64,000 bases of DNA from Nitrospira sp. (GTDB lineage Bacteria; Nitrospirota; Nitrospiria; Nitrospirales; Nitrospiraceae): contig JAHBWU010000002.1 in NCBI GenBank assembly GCA_019636835.1, forward strand, positions 1 to 64,000. Direction: 5' to 3'. This document shows, one piece after another, positions 9,323-18,796 of this stretch. Position 1 is the first letter of the stretch. The number at the start of each line of letters is the position of its first letter. The position numbers and the translations under genes were made by a program. The notes below the pieces were generated by a model, which worked only from the letters and a program-made list of their open reading frames with translations, did not search any database and was not told where the DNA came from.

Positions 9323-9793
9323 ATGGGATTGACACGAAAGAATACGGGATGGTTTCGAGTCGTAGTCCTTACATGGACCATGTTATGGATGCTTGCTGCG
9401 CCATTGGTGCATATCCACCCCGAGGTCGATCATTACCATGGAGAAGTCGGTCATATTCATGGTGGTACGGTCCATACAGTTTTCTCACCCGATCTAAGCT
9501 GTGAGTTCTCGCTCTATGATCATGCCGTGGTTGCGGCTGACGAGTCCCACTGTCCGCTTCATCTGATTGCCCAACCGCTCCATGGAGCGGAACACCTTGA
9601 AATCGACTTCGTTCTCGCCTCTTCCGCCGAGCCGCAAGTCGGTAAAGGCACCGTCTTGGATGTGGCCGCGCATTCTTTCTATGCGAATCAACCTCCGAGG
9701 CCTCCCGCCACATGGCAGCCGTGCCTAGGCCCTTCGCCGGCGGATCTTTTCCTCACGACCGGTCTTCCATCCCGCGCGCCTCCTTCCGTCTGA
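9323..9793 (+). CDS. Secreted His-rich protein of unknown family, heads the Czc operon
   Basis: The 156-residue product has an N-terminal membrane or signal segment (WTMLWMLAAPLVH) followed at once by a His-dense stretch (HIHPEVDHYHGEVGHIHGG), then two Cys (FSPDLSCEF, ESHCPLH). The gene lies about 100 bases before the RND efflux operon on the same strand. I infer a small periplasmic or membrane-anchored metal-binding accessory. It resembles in style the short DUF2946-type proteins found near metal genes, but I cannot place it in a family. No promoter was recognised in front of it. Confidence 0.6.
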   Translation: MGLTRKNTGWFRVVVLTWTMLWMLAAPLVHIHPEVDHYHGEVGHIHGGTVHTVFSPDLSCEFSLYDHAVVAADESHCPLHLIAQPLHGAEHLEIDFVLASSAEPQVGKGTVLDVAAHSFYANQPPRPPATWQPCLGPSPADLFLTTGLPSRAPPSV

Positions 9794-9894
9794 CCTCTCT
9801 TTTGATGGCTACTGACGGTTCGATTTATTGATCGGCGTTCGATGGCCGTCTCCTATGGAGACGAGTCGCCATGGCACCGATGAGGGAGGGCAGC

Positions 9895-11154
9895 ATGAGA
9901 CCTGCATTCGCTTGCAGAATCATCGCCGCGTTCGGATGCGCGATGATGTCTGGATCGTATCCCGAGGGCTATGCCGCCGAGTTTAGCCCTAGCGGATACA
10001 CACTGAGTCAAATCATACAACTCGCGCTTCAACACAATCCCACAATGAAGGGTTCAGAAGCAGTTTTGGAACAGAGTCGGAGTCAACGGATCACGGCTGG
10101 CGCTTATCTCAATCCCACAATGACCGGGTCGGTCGGCCGAGGGTCGATTCGTGACCCCAGAACAGGCGTCTCCATCGCCGAACGGACCATTACGGTGGAG
10201 CAACCGTTGGAGTGGCTGGGCAAACGCGTAACCAGACAACGCGCCGCCGACGCGCGGGTAGAAGGCGCTCTTGCCGGTCTGGAACAGGCAAAAGTATTGG
10301 TCTTGGCCGGCGTCAAAGAGGCGTTCTTCCAATTGCTCTTTGCGCAACAAGATGCACGACTTGCGAAGGAGAATCTAAAGACAGTCGAGGACCTCGTGAA
10401 ATTGGTGAGCGCGCGTGTCGGTACCAAGGAGGCTCCGAGATTCGAGTTAATCAAGGCGACCGTCGAACTCCAGAAATCACAAAAGGATTTAGCGAGGGCG
10501 GACAATGCTCTTCTCGTGGCTCGAGCGCAACTCAATACGGTGACAGGCAAAGCTCTGGGAGAATCATTTGCCGTCCAAGGAGAGTTTGAAACAGCGAGAG
10601 CCGGCTTGGAACTCCACATATTGATGAATCAAGCAGTCGACCGACAGCCTGCGCTTCGCCGGCAGCAAAAGGTGGTCGAGCAAGCTGAATACACGATCGA
10701 GCACGAACGCGCATCGCGCATCCCGAATGTTTCAGTGATCGGCCAGTATCATCGAGAAGCCGGCGATGAATCCGTCACGGCGGGATTCAGCGTGGCGCTG
10801 CCCGTTTGGTATCGCCGACAGGGGGAAATCGGAACGGCGATGGGAACGCATCGAGAAGCGCAAGCGGAGCGAGATCGTATGCAGCAAGAATTGGAACAAA
10901 CGATCGTACGGCATTTTCAGGAGATGCAGACCGGTCAAGCGCAGATGAAGGTTTTTGAACAAGGACTCCTGCATCAAGCCAAGGAAGCCCTCGACATCGC
11001 CCAGTTCAGCTTTCGCCATGGAGCGACCAGCCTGCTCGAAGTCATCGACGCACAGCGTGTCTATCGCCAGACCTTGCTCGAATATGCCCAAGCACAAGCC
11101 GATCATTCCATCGCGTTGGCCAGACTGGAGCGGGCGGTAGGAGGATTGCCATGA
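9895..11154 (+). CDS. czcC: TolC/CzcC-type outer-membrane efflux channel
   Basis: The 419-residue protein shows the two-fold repeated helical layout of outer-membrane efflux proteins (TolC family): signal peptide, YTLSQIIQLALQHNPT segment, long coiled helices rich in Glu, Gln and Arg, and a C-terminal half with SLLEVIDAQRVYRQ. It would form the outer channel of the tripartite pump encoded by the next two genes. The ATG at 9895 follows GAGGGAGGG; an in-frame ATG at 9871 has no such site. The stop overlaps the next start (ATGA). The symbol reflects family, not proven substrate. Confidence 0.88.
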   Translation: MRPAFACRIIAAFGCAMMSGSYPEGYAAEFSPSGYTLSQIIQLALQHNPTMKGSEAVLEQSRSQRITAGAYLNPTMTGSVGRGSIRDPRTGVSIAERTITVEQPLEWLGKRVTRQRAADARVEGALAGLEQAKVLVLAGVKEAFFQLLFAQQDARLAKENLKTVEDLVKLVSARVGTKEAPRFELIKATVELQKSQKDLARADNALLVARAQLNTVTGKALGESFAVQGEFETARAGLELHILMNQAVDRQPALRRQQKVVEQAEYTIEHERASRIPNVSVIGQYHREAGDESVTAGFSVALPVWYRRQGEIGTAMGTHREAQAERDRMQQELEQTIVRHFQEMQTGQAQMKVFEQGLLHQAKEALDIAQFSFRHGATSLLEVIDAQRVYRQTLLEYAQAQADHSIALARLERAVGGLP

Positions 11155-12374
11155 ACGTCCAGTTTGGCATGCGTGCCTCGTTGGTTTCTCTGCGGATCCT
11201 TCCGGTTCTCTTGATGGTCACGGCCCATCTGTCCTGTCAGGCAAAGCAAGAGGATGTTCCGAAGCCGCCGCCTCCGGCAGCAACTGCCGCTCCTTCGGAG
11301 TCGGGTATCCTCGAATTGCCGGAAGGAAGTCCAATCCTTGCCAATCTTCAGACCGAACGAGTCGCTCTCCGTCCGATCCGGACGACTCTCAAAGCCCAGG
11401 CAGGGAAGATTTTGGCCAATGAGAATCGACTCGCGCATCTCAGCGCGAGAGTTCCGGGCCGTATCGTGGCTGTGTATGCCGACCTGGGAGATCGAGTTAA
11501 GGAAGGCGGCCCGCTTCTGCTGCTCGATAGCCCTGCCTTTGGAGAAGCCCAACTGGAGTATCGCAAGGCTCGGAATGCCTTGGGGGTGACGGAAAAATCC
11601 CTCGAACGGGCTCAAGCGCTGTTGGATCGAGGTGCAATCGGCGCGGGTGAACACCAACGGCGCGAGGCTGATTATGAAAACGCCAGAGCCGATCTGCACG
11701 AAGCGGAGGAAAAGTTGCATTTGCTCGGCATGACGGAGCGGGAGATTCAGCGTTTGGCGGCCAAGACATTGCCTCACGCCGAAGTCGCACAAGTCTCCCT
11801 CCGGGCCCCCTTTCGCGGCGAAGTCATCGAACGGAATGCGACAATCGGCGAAGTGATCGACCCCAATAAAACGCTGTTCACGGTGGCGGACCTTTCGACC
11901 GTTTGGGTGCGCGCCGATTTTCCGGAACAACAGGCTGGTCGATTGAAAACCGGGCTGGCCATCGAAGTTCGGGTATCAGCCTATCCTGACTCGACATTTC
12001 GAGGGACTATTACCTACGTCGGCGCCGTGATCGATCCCGCCACCAGGACGGTCATGGCACGCGCGGAGGTACCCAACCTTGATGGTCGATTGCGGCCGGA
12101 GATGTTTGCTGAAGTGACGTTATTCACGCAGGAGCAATCGGTCTTGGCCGTGCCGCGTGCAGCGGTACAGCAAGTCGGGAGCCGTACGATCGTATTCCTG
12201 GCGCGTGAACCACGCCGGTTTGAGTCGCGCGAAGTGAAGGTCGGAGAGTCATCGAACGACTACATCGAGGTCAAGGCTGGGTTGAAAGAAGGCGACGAAG
12301 TCGTGACACATGGAGCCTACGCCCTGAAGTCTGAGGCTCTCCGGGAGCAGATTCCGACAGGAGGGCCGCTATGA
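11151..12374 (+). CDS. czcB: CzcB/CusB-type RND efflux adaptor
   Basis: The 407-residue HlyD-family adaptor has a lipoprotein-like N-terminus (Cys after a hydrophobic run, ATAHLSC-like), a Pro-rich linker, a barrel-sandwich domain (LSARVPGRIVAVYADLGDRV), a central alpha-helical hairpin, and a beta-barrel domain (DLSTVWVRADFPEQ). It bridges the RND pump to the outer channel. The gene overlaps both neighbours by 4 bases, so stoichiometric expression is likely. Unlike the adaptor at the left edge, it has no Met-rich tail. Confidence 0.9.
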   Translation: MNVQFGMRASLVSLRILPVLLMVTAHLSCQAKQEDVPKPPPPAATAAPSESGILELPEGSPILANLQTERVALRPIRTTLKAQAGKILANENRLAHLSARVPGRIVAVYADLGDRVKEGGPLLLLDSPAFGEAQLEYRKARNALGVTEKSLERAQALLDRGAIGAGEHQRREADYENARADLHEAEEKLHLLGMTEREIQRLAAKTLPHAEVAQVSLRAPFRGEVIERNATIGEVIDPNKTLFTVADLSTVWVRADFPEQQAGRLKTGLAIEVRVSAYPDSTFRGTITYVGAVIDPATRTVMARAEVPNLDGRLRPEMFAEVTLFTQEQSVLAVPRAAVQQVGSRTIVFLAREPRRFESREVKVGESSNDYIEVKAGLKEGDEVVTHGAYALKSEALREQIPTGGPL

Positions 12375-15300
12375 TCGAACGCCTGATCCGTGCCGCCTTG
12401 GAACAACGGCTCATCGTGCTGCTCGGCGCGTTCGGGCTCATCGTGAGCGGCGTGGCGGCCATCCGCCATCTGCCGATCGATGCGTTTCCCGACGTGACGC
12501 CCGTCCAAGTTCAAGTGATCACGCGCGCGCCGTCCTTGGCTCCTTCGGAAATGGAACGCCTCGTGACCTTTCCCTTGGAGATCGAATTGACCAACTTGCC
12601 TGGAAAAACAGAACTCCGGTCAGTGTCGCGATTCGGGCTCTCGGTCGTCACTGTAGTCTTTGAGGATAAGATCGATATCTACTTTGCCCGGCAACTCGTC
12701 TTGGAACGGATACTCCAGGCACGATCGAGGCTTCCACAGAACGCCGAGCCTCTGTTGGGGCCGGCCAGTACGGGACTCAGTGAAGTCTTCATGTATCTCG
12801 TCGAGGGGTCGACGCAGACCCTCATGGACCTGCGGACCCTTCAGGATTGGGTGATCCGCCCGATGCTGCGAGCAGTCCCAGGCCTCGCAGATGTCGATAC
12901 GTTGGGCGGCCTGGCGAAACAGTATGAAGTGCTCGTGGACCCCTCTCGATTGACCGGCTTTGGAGTCACCTTGCGTCAAGTGCACGTTGCCGTAGCAGGG
13001 AACAATCAGAACGCCGGGGGCGGTTACATCGAACAGGGCGGGGATAAATTAGTCGTGTACGGGGTCGGGCTGGCCCGTTCTGCGGCGGATCTGGAACAGA
13101 TTGTGGTGGCGGCGCACAAGGGCACACCGATTTACCTCCGGGATGTCGCGCAGGTTCGCCAAGGGACCGCGATCCGGTTGGGGGGCGTGACGCGTGACGG
13201 GAAGGGCGAGGTGCTCGAAGGCATTGCCGTCATGCTACGCGGCGGCAATAGCCGGGAGGTTGTCTCAGCGGTGAGAGACAAGGTCGAGTTGATCAACCGG
13301 GTCTTGCCTTCCGGCATCTCGGTCGTTCCCTTCTATGACCGTATCGAACTCGTCGCGCGGGCACTCGAGACCGTGGAACGTGCCCTCCTGGAAGGTGCCG
13401 CAGTCGTGATGCTGGTGTTGTACCTGTTTCTACGGAATCTGCGAGGTGCGCTTGTTATAGCCCTGACCTTGCCCCTCGCCGCGTTGGCCACGTTCGTCAT
13501 CATGCATCAGGTCGGCCTGTCGGCGAATCTGATGTCTCTTGGCGGTTTGGCCATCTCGCTGGGAATGATCGTCGATGCGGCGATCGTGCAGGCTGAGAAT
13601 GTCGAGCGCTATCTCAGCGAACAGGGGAAGGGGAAGGGCTTTTTCCTCGCCGACCGGTTGCCGGTCGTTTTACGCGCCGTCCTGGAAGTGCGGCGACCGA
13701 GTCTGTTCGGGGAGTTGATTATTGCGTTGACCTTTGTCCCGCTCCTGACGCTGCAAGGTATGGAAGGCAAGATGTTCGTTCCGCTGGCCATGACGGTGGT
13801 CATCGCACTCCTCAGTTCTTTAGCGCTCTCAATGACCGTAGTCCCGGTGCTGACGGCTGTGCTCATGAAACCGCGTGCCGTTCAGGAGGAAGGGGCTGTG
13901 TTGGCGCATGGGCGGCGGTTGTATCGACGGATATTGGAGGGAGCCATTCGCAGAACTAGTATGGTCCTCATCCTGGCGGCCGCGGTGCTCGTCGGTGGGA
14001 CAGCTCTGATTCCGTTCATCGGTCGGGAATTCGTGCCGATCATGGACGAGGGCGCGATCGTGGTGAATCTGATGCGGCTTCCGAGTATCAGCTTGAGCGA
14101 ATCGCTCAAGATTTCAGGCGAGGTCGAGCGGTTGTTATTGCAAATACCGGACGTGCGCTCCGTGATTTCGCGCACCGGAGCCAATGAGCTGGGTACCGAT
14201 CCGATGGGGATGGAACTGAGCGATATGTACGTTTTGCTTAAGCCTGAGTCCGAGTGGCGGGCGCAGGCCAAGACCGAGATCGAGGAGCAGGTCCGCCGAC
14301 GGCTGGAGCAAGTGCCCGGTATCGCGTTCGGGTTGTCCCAGCCGATTGCCATGCGCGTCGATGAATTGGTATCGGGAGTCCGCTCTCAGGTCGCCGTCAA
14401 ACTGTTCGGCGATGACCTGGAGATCTTGCGGGTGCAGGCGGACGAGATCGCCAGGGTGCTGCGGAAGGTGAACGGCATATCCGATCTGCGGGTCGAGCAG
14501 GTGTCGGGCCTCTATTATCTGAAACTCGACATTGATCGTGCCAAAATCGCTCGTCATGGGATCAACGTCGCAGAGATCACGGAAGTGATCGAAGCTGTCG
14601 GCGGTGGAATTGCCTCCGGCGAGGTCTTCGAAGGACAGTGGCGCTTCCCCATTATGGTGCGATTTCCGGATGATCGTCGGGCCGATGTGGAGACAATTGC
14701 GGCGCTCTGGGCGACCGCTCCTGACGGGTCACGTATTCCCCTTCGTGAGCTGGCCGACATTCGAATCGTGGAGGGACCGGCGCAAATCAGCCGCGAGCAT
14801 GCGAGCCGCCGAATTGTGATTGAAGCCAATGTCGTCGGGCGTGACCTTGTCGGTGCCGTAGAAGAAGCACAGACGGCAGTGTCCCGTCAGGTACAGCTGC
14901 CGCCCGGTTATTATGTGACCTGGGGCGGCCAATTCGAAAACCAACAGAAGGCCATGGCTCGTCTGGCCATTGTCGTTCCTCTTGTCATCGGCTTGATCTT
15001 TGTGTTGCTCTGCTTCACGTTCGGAAATCTGAGACAAGCAGCGATCATTCTCCTCGCAATTCCATTTGCGATGGTTGGTGGCCTACTGGCGTTGCTGCTG
15101 GGGGGGCTGTATCTCTCGGTTCCGGCGTCCGTCGGCTTTATTGCCTTGTTCGGTGTGGCGGTGCTCAATGGAGTGGTGAAGATCGCCTACATCAACCAGT
15201 TGCGCGAACAGGGAATGCCGTTGGACGAGGCGGTGCTGACCGGCATGGTTCTACGGTTGCGCCCCGTGCTGATGACTGCGGCGGTCGCAATGATGGCGCT

Positions 15301-15508
15301 CATTCCCCTACTGCTGGCCACCGGCCCCGGCTCCGAGATACAGCGGCCGCTCGCCACGGTCGTGATCGGGGGATTGTTTTCATCAACGGTCTTGACGTTG
15401 ATCGTGCTCCCTGTGCTCTATCGGTGGATAGAGCTAAGAGTTGTTCAAAGACGTGACGCACTGCCCCGGACAGTTGTCTCGTCCTTGAACGCGAAAGCGA
15501 CAATGTAA
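12371..15508 (+). CDS. czcA: Heavy-metal RND efflux pump, CzcA-like
   Basis: The 1045-residue protein is a second HME-family RND proton/metal antiporter. The TM4 region reads SLGMIVDAAIVQAEN, keeping the central Asp and the Glu but lacking the extra Asp of the classical Co/Zn/Cd group. The Met residues that mark CusA are not conserved at the same places, so I cannot name the metal. The start overlaps the adaptor stop (ATGA). The last 60 or so codons and about 45 bases beyond recur in decayed form at about 18800-19025, in the same orientation. Confidence 0.9.
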   Translation: MIERLIRAALEQRLIVLLGAFGLIVSGVAAIRHLPIDAFPDVTPVQVQVITRAPSLAPSEMERLVTFPLEIELTNLPGKTELRSVSRFGLSVVTVVFEDKIDIYFARQLVLERILQARSRLPQNAEPLLGPASTGLSEVFMYLVEGSTQTLMDLRTLQDWVIRPMLRAVPGLADVDTLGGLAKQYEVLVDPSRLTGFGVTLRQVHVAVAGNNQNAGGGYIEQGGDKLVVYGVGLARSAADLEQIVVAAHKGTPIYLRDVAQVRQGTAIRLGGVTRDGKGEVLEGIAVMLRGGNSREVVSAVRDKVELINRVLPSGISVVPFYDRIELVARALETVERALLEGAAVVMLVLYLFLRNLRGALVIALTLPLAALATFVIMHQVGLSANLMSLGGLAISLGMIVDAAIVQAENVERYLSEQGKGKGFFLADRLPVVLRAVLEVRRPSLFGELIIALTFVPLLTLQGMEGKMFVPLAMTVVIALLSSLALSMTVVPVLTAVLMKPRAVQEEGAVLAHGRRLYRRILEGAIRRTSMVLILAAAVLVGGTALIPFIGREFVPIMDEGAIVVNLMRLPSISLSESLKISGEVERLLLQIPDVRSVISRTGANELGTDPMGMELSDMYVLLKPESEWRAQAKTEIEEQVRRRLEQVPGIAFGLSQPIAMRVDELVSGVRSQVAVKLFGDDLEILRVQADEIARVLRKVNGISDLRVEQVSGLYYLKLDIDRAKIARHGINVAEITEVIEAVGGGIASGEVFEGQWRFPIMVRFPDDRRADVETIAALWATAPDGSRIPLRELADIRIVEGPAQISREHASRRIVIEANVVGRDLVGAVEEAQTAVSRQVQLPPGYYVTWGGQFENQQKAMARLAIVVPLVIGLIFVLLCFTFGNLRQAAIILLAIPFAMVGGLLALLLGGLYLSVPASVGFIALFGVAVLNGVVKIAYINQLREQGMPLDEAVLTGMVLRLRPVLMTAAVAMMALIPLLLATGPGSEIQRPLATVVIGGLFSSTVLTLIVLPVLYRWIELRVVQRRDALPRTVVSSLNAKATM

Positions 15509-15547
15509 ACCAGTAGACGGGAATGTTCGAAGGCTGTGGAGGATTTC

Positions 15548-15877
15548 ATGACTCTAGCGATCTCTCTGGGATTATTCGTGCTCGCCGGATTGTGCGAGAT
15601 TGGGGGTGGGTATCTTGTGTGGCTCTGGTTCCGAGAGGGACGGCCGCTTGCTTACGGAATGGCAGGAGCGGTTATTCTTATTCTCTACGGCATCATTCCA
15701 ACCTTACAGCCGGCGCACTTCGGACGAGTCTACGCGGCATACGGTGGAATGTTTATCCTATTGTCCCTGTTGTGGGGCTGGGGTATCGACGGAGTCCGTC
15801 CTGATCGCTATGACGTGATGGGAGCCATTCTCTGTTTGGGCGGTATGATCGTCATTATGTATGCTCCCAGGACATGA
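15548..15877 (+). CDS. UPF0060/YnfA-family small membrane protein
   Basis: The 109-residue protein has four predicted membrane segments and matches the YnfA (UPF0060) pattern, including the [14 protein letters not shown] opening and the GRVYAAYGG motif. YnfA relatives are SMR-like small transporters whose substrate is mostly unknown. The ATG at 15548 follows GGAGG; an ATG 12 bases upstream is in frame but badly placed. It sits 39 bases after the RND gene, so it may be the last gene of that operon and a metal link is possible. Confidence 0.85.
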   Translation: MTLAISLGLFVLAGLCEIGGGYLVWLWFREGRPLAYGMAGAVILILYGIIPTLQPAHFGRVYAAYGGMFILLSLLWGWGIDGVRPDRYDVMGAILCLGGMIVIMYAPRT

Positions 15878-16083
15878 AGAAGAAGGAATGGGTATGAGTC
15901 GTAACTAGAAACTCTCTCATCTCGAACGCACTTCGGTTGCGGAGAATCGCCTCAAACGTATCGAAACTCCTCGTCATTTTGCTCTCGTACATTCCATCGG
16001 GTATCACATAGTTCAAGAGCCAGGTTCATGTATCCATGAAAACTCTTACGGAGGGCCGAGCGCTATGAGGGACTCGTACCCAC

Positions 16084-16115
16084 TTGACTCGGTACCTTGG
16101 TACAGGGTGTAAGGT
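16084..16115 (+). promoter_or_regulatory. MerR-type promoter/operator
   Basis: A -35 TTGACT (16084-16089) and a -10 TAAGGT (16110-16115) are separated by 20 bases. The overlong spacer holds the dyad GTACC-TT-GGTAC. This is the classic architecture at which MerR-family activators twist DNA to open the promoter. It lies 28 bases before merR, so the regulator and the transport genes behind it are transcribed together. Confidence 0.88.
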
Positions 16116-16143
16116 TTCAAATATCAACAGAACAGGTGATGTG

Positions 16144-16581
16144 ATGGCAGCGGGACTCACGATTGGTCGGTTGGCGAAAGCGGTCGGGGTCAACGTTCAG
16201 ACCGTGAGGTACTATGAACGGCTTCATCTGCTTGGCCCGGCCGCGAGAGCATCGTCGGGATATCGCCTCTATGGTCCGGAAGAAGAACAACGACTGCGGT
16301 TTATCAAGAACGCGCAGGCGCTGGGGTTCACATTGCGCGAAATCACTGAATTGCTGAATCTACGCGTGAGTTCGCGGGCGCGATGTGGCGATGTCCAGCG
16401 GAAGGCAGAGGACAAATTGCAGGGCGTGAAGGCCAAGATGCAGGCCTTACAGGCCTTGGCTCAAGCGCTTGAGAGTTTGATTCGAGCCTGCCGGAGGGGT
16501 CAACCAACTGATCGCTGCCCGATTCTCAAAAGATTGGAAAAGAAAGCAGAAGTGCAGGTTGAGAGCCAAACAAGGAGATGA
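16144..16581 (+). CDS. merR: Mercury-responsive MerR regulator
   Basis: The 145-residue protein has an N-terminal winged helix (TIGRLAKAVGVNVQTVRYYERLHLL), a dimerisation helix and a C-terminal metal site. Cys81, Cys116 and Cys125 correspond, one position shifted, to the three Hg(II) ligands of Tn21 MerR (82, 117, 126). The ATG at 16144 gives the standard MerR length; the longer frame would run through the promoter. It is codirectional with merT, unlike Tn21 where merR is divergent, so it activates its own operon. Confidence 0.92.
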   Translation: MAAGLTIGRLAKAVGVNVQTVRYYERLHLLGPAARASSGYRLYGPEEEQRLRFIKNAQALGFTLREITELLNLRVSSRARCGDVQRKAEDKLQGVKAKMQALQALAQALESLIRACRRGQPTDRCPILKRLEKKAEVQVESQTRR

Positions 16582-16991
16582 CGGCTATGTGCCCGTGCGG
16601 GGAAGCTCCTTCCAAACCTAGACCACCGAACAATCCGGTGACAATGCTCTCGGTTGGTGGAGTGAGCGCAGCGTTGCTGGCTTCTGTCTGCTGCATTGGG
16701 CCACTGGTCTTCGCGGCGCTTGGTGTGGGAGTCGGGGCTACGGGCTTCTTGGCCGGTACGGCTGGAGTCTTGAAGGGACTCTTGCCGTATCGACCGGCCT
16801 TCATCGGCCTGACGATACTTCTGTTGGGCATCGGCTTTTATCTTGCCTATAGAAAGCCGGAGTCCACGGGGTGCGCGCCAGGAGAAGTGTGTGCTCGAGG
16901 AAATCCGAATGCTAGGAACAGGACATGGCTGTGGATCTTGGCGCCGTTGGCGCTGGTACTGGTTTTGGCACCTTATTGGTTGACCCTATGA
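16578..16991 (+). CDS. merT: MerT mercuric transport protein
   Basis: The 137-residue protein has three membrane segments. Cys38-Cys39 (SVCCIGPL) in the first is the MerT pair that accepts Hg(II) from the periplasm, and a second pair (CAPGEVC) lies in the loop before the third. The N-terminus has an additional MCPCGEA segment not usual in MerT, perhaps a cytosolic thiol site. The start overlaps merR by 4 bases, but ATG at 16587 is better spaced from AAGGAG. MerT imports Hg(II) for reduction, yet no reductase gene follows. Confidence 0.88.
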   Translation: MTAMCPCGEAPSKPRPPNNPVTMLSVGGVSAALLASVCCIGPLVFAALGVGVGATGFLAGTAGVLKGLLPYRPAFIGLTILLLGIGFYLAYRKPESTGCAPGEVCARGNPNARNRTWLWILAPLALVLVLAPYWLTL

Positions 16992-17074
16992 TTTCCGTGA
17001 AGCGAGAGATGTGAGGCATTAGGCGTCATTTTTCTGTATCGGAGAAGCGAGGCAATGGAGAGGAGGAAACGACC

Positions 17075-17428
17075 ATGTGGAAACTCTTTCACACGATGAT
17101 CGTGATCGGTGTTGTGACCGTGAGCCTGGGCGCATTCCAAGGACTTGTCGCTGAAGGTCAAAGTCAGCAGACCGTCACATTGCAGATCGATGGGATGACT
17201 TGTGGGGGATGCGTCAAGGATGTCAAAGCCGCCTTGGCCAAGGTGCCTGGTGTCAGCTCGGTGGAGCTCAGCGTGGGAACGAAGTGGGTCGTTTTCTCCG
17301 ATTATTCGAACGCCCGCGCTGCCGTAACGTTTGATCCGCAGAAGGCGAACGTGGAGATGTTGGTCAGAGCCGTCGAGGCGGCTGGCAACCCGCTGTCGAA
17401 ATACAGAGCACAGGTGATTGATAAGTAG
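17075..17428 (+). CDS. merP: MerP periplasmic mercury-binding protein
   Basis: The 117-residue protein has a signal peptide and one heavy-metal-associated domain with the GMTCGGC motif (Cys43, Cys46). MerP scavenges Hg(II) in the periplasm and passes it to MerT. A strong GAGAGGAGG precedes the ATG. The domain has a slightly longer central loop (VGTKWVVFSDYSNARA) than typical MerP. It is 83 bases after merT in the same operon. Confidence 0.9.
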   Translation: MWKLFHTMIVIGVVTVSLGAFQGLVAEGQSQQTVTLQIDGMTCGGCVKDVKAALAKVPGVSSVELSVGTKWVVFSDYSNARAAVTFDPQKANVEMLVRAVEAAGNPLSKYRAQVIDK

Positions 17429-17475
17429 GCGACGATCATCTGGTATCGGATTATGAAGCTGAAGGAGGCGTTGTC

Positions 17476-17865
17476 ATGATTCAGGAGTCGAATGTTCAGA
17501 GCGGTCTGTTTGCTGAACTTCGGAAGCTGAGCCCTGTGGTCACCGGCGGATTGTTGCGCATGCGGCAACAGGCGTATCGGAATGGAACTGTGGCCGCGAA
17601 ATACAAACTGCTCACTGCCATGGCTATGTCAATCACGATTCGTTGCGAGCCTTGCATACGGGCCTATGTGCGGCTGGCCTGCGACAAGGGAATCACTCGG
17701 GAAGAACTAGTTGAATTCCTCGAAGTAGCGATGACGATGCAAGGTTGTCCCGGTGAGGAATGGGCTCTCAAGGCCTATGCGGCATATAAGGAATGTATGG
17801 ATGGTGGGGCAAGCTCAGAGGCGGCGACCTGTTGTCAGCATGCGGTTGAGGAAGTCAAAGAGTGA
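17476..17865 (+). CDS. Carboxymuconolactone-decarboxylase/AhpD-like protein in the mer operon
   Basis: The 129-residue protein belongs to the CMD/AhpD-like fold, with the redox motif CEPC in an all-helical context (SITIRCEPCIRAYVRLAC) and further Cys residues (MQGCPG, CCQH). CxxC members act as thiol peroxidase partners or in other redox work. It follows merP by 47 bases with an AAGGAGG ribosome site, so it is probably induced by mercury. It could protect thiols or handle imported Hg(II). That role is inference. It occupies the place where merA would be expected. Confidence 0.8.
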   Translation: MIQESNVQSGLFAELRKLSPVVTGGLLRMRQQAYRNGTVAAKYKLLTAMAMSITIRCEPCIRAYVRLACDKGITREELVEFLEVAMTMQGCPGEEWALKAYAAYKECMDGGASSEAATCCQHAVEEVKE

Positions 17866-17996
17866 GGCGCCGTATGTGCGGGCATAGGTTCTTGTCGGCA
17901 TTGAACTCTGCTCAGCGTACAATCCGAAGCTTCAGATCATCGAAATAGGTGACGGCATCCGATATCAGGAGAAGACTTTGGAACAGTCCCCATGGC

Positions 17997-18754
17997 CTAT
18001 CGCCAAGTCACTTCTTCCCAGCAGAGATGGACAAAGGTCTCGAAGGGGGGAAAGTTGTTCGCGTTTTGTTCTTTAGACCGTAACCAGAGATCGATCTCCA
18101 TCCCGGCTGGATCGGTCTCGCCGCCGGGCAAGGTGCGTTTGACGGGGTATCGGACCTCATGGGTCTTGGGATCGCGAGAGCGCTCCATCACCATAAAGTG
18201 CGCGTCATAGTCTTGGTAGAGCATTTGATCGTTCTTGTACATTGTCCCCGTGCCCCATCCTCCCAAGTACAACCAGGTTTTCGGATACAACGGATCGCCA
18301 TGGTTCGAATCCCCATGTTCGTAGATTCGGGTGGCAATGCCTCCATCCTGGAACGGCGCTTTCGCGGCAAATCGATCAAAGACGATGCGATACCGATCAC
18401 CCCCTTCGACAAATTCGGCCACCACCCGTCCTGTGTTGGTGTGTTCGTTTACCTCGATGTCGATCGTCCTTGCACGGGATTCAGACGCTTGCCTGCGTAG
18501 TCGAGATGGTCCCAAGGCGCAAGGTCATTCATACTCCCGATGAGAGTCGCCCGATCGCCTTTGATGCGAAACTCCCCCGTATAATGAGGGTGCTCCATGG
18601 CTTTGAAAATCCTCGTGCCTTCATCTCCCTTGGGGATTCCAAACTTACCTTCTTCGGCATGCCCAGGGGAGATAAGAATTCCTGAAACCATCGCGGGCAG
18701 AATAGAGACAATGAAGCTCGCGAGACGTATCATCGTGCACCTCTTGGATAACAA
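17997..18754 (-). pseudogene. Secreted protein of unknown family, interrupted by a frameshift
   Basis: Two minus-strand frames (18449-18754 with a signal peptide, and 17997-18515) join into one protein of about 250 residues if a single frame change near 18475-18490 is undone: ...YAGKRLNPVQG continues as RTIDIEVNEHTNTG. The N-terminal part reads like a secreted enzyme or binding protein (HYTGEFRIKGDRATLIGSMND). The C-terminal part is beta-rich (GGDRYRIVFDRF, TWLYLGGWGTG). I do not recognise the family. A real inactivation or a sequencing error would look the same. Confidence 0.65.
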
Positions 18755-18796
18755 CTAATTCTAAGGTGAATAAGAGTCGATAATCATCGTAACACA

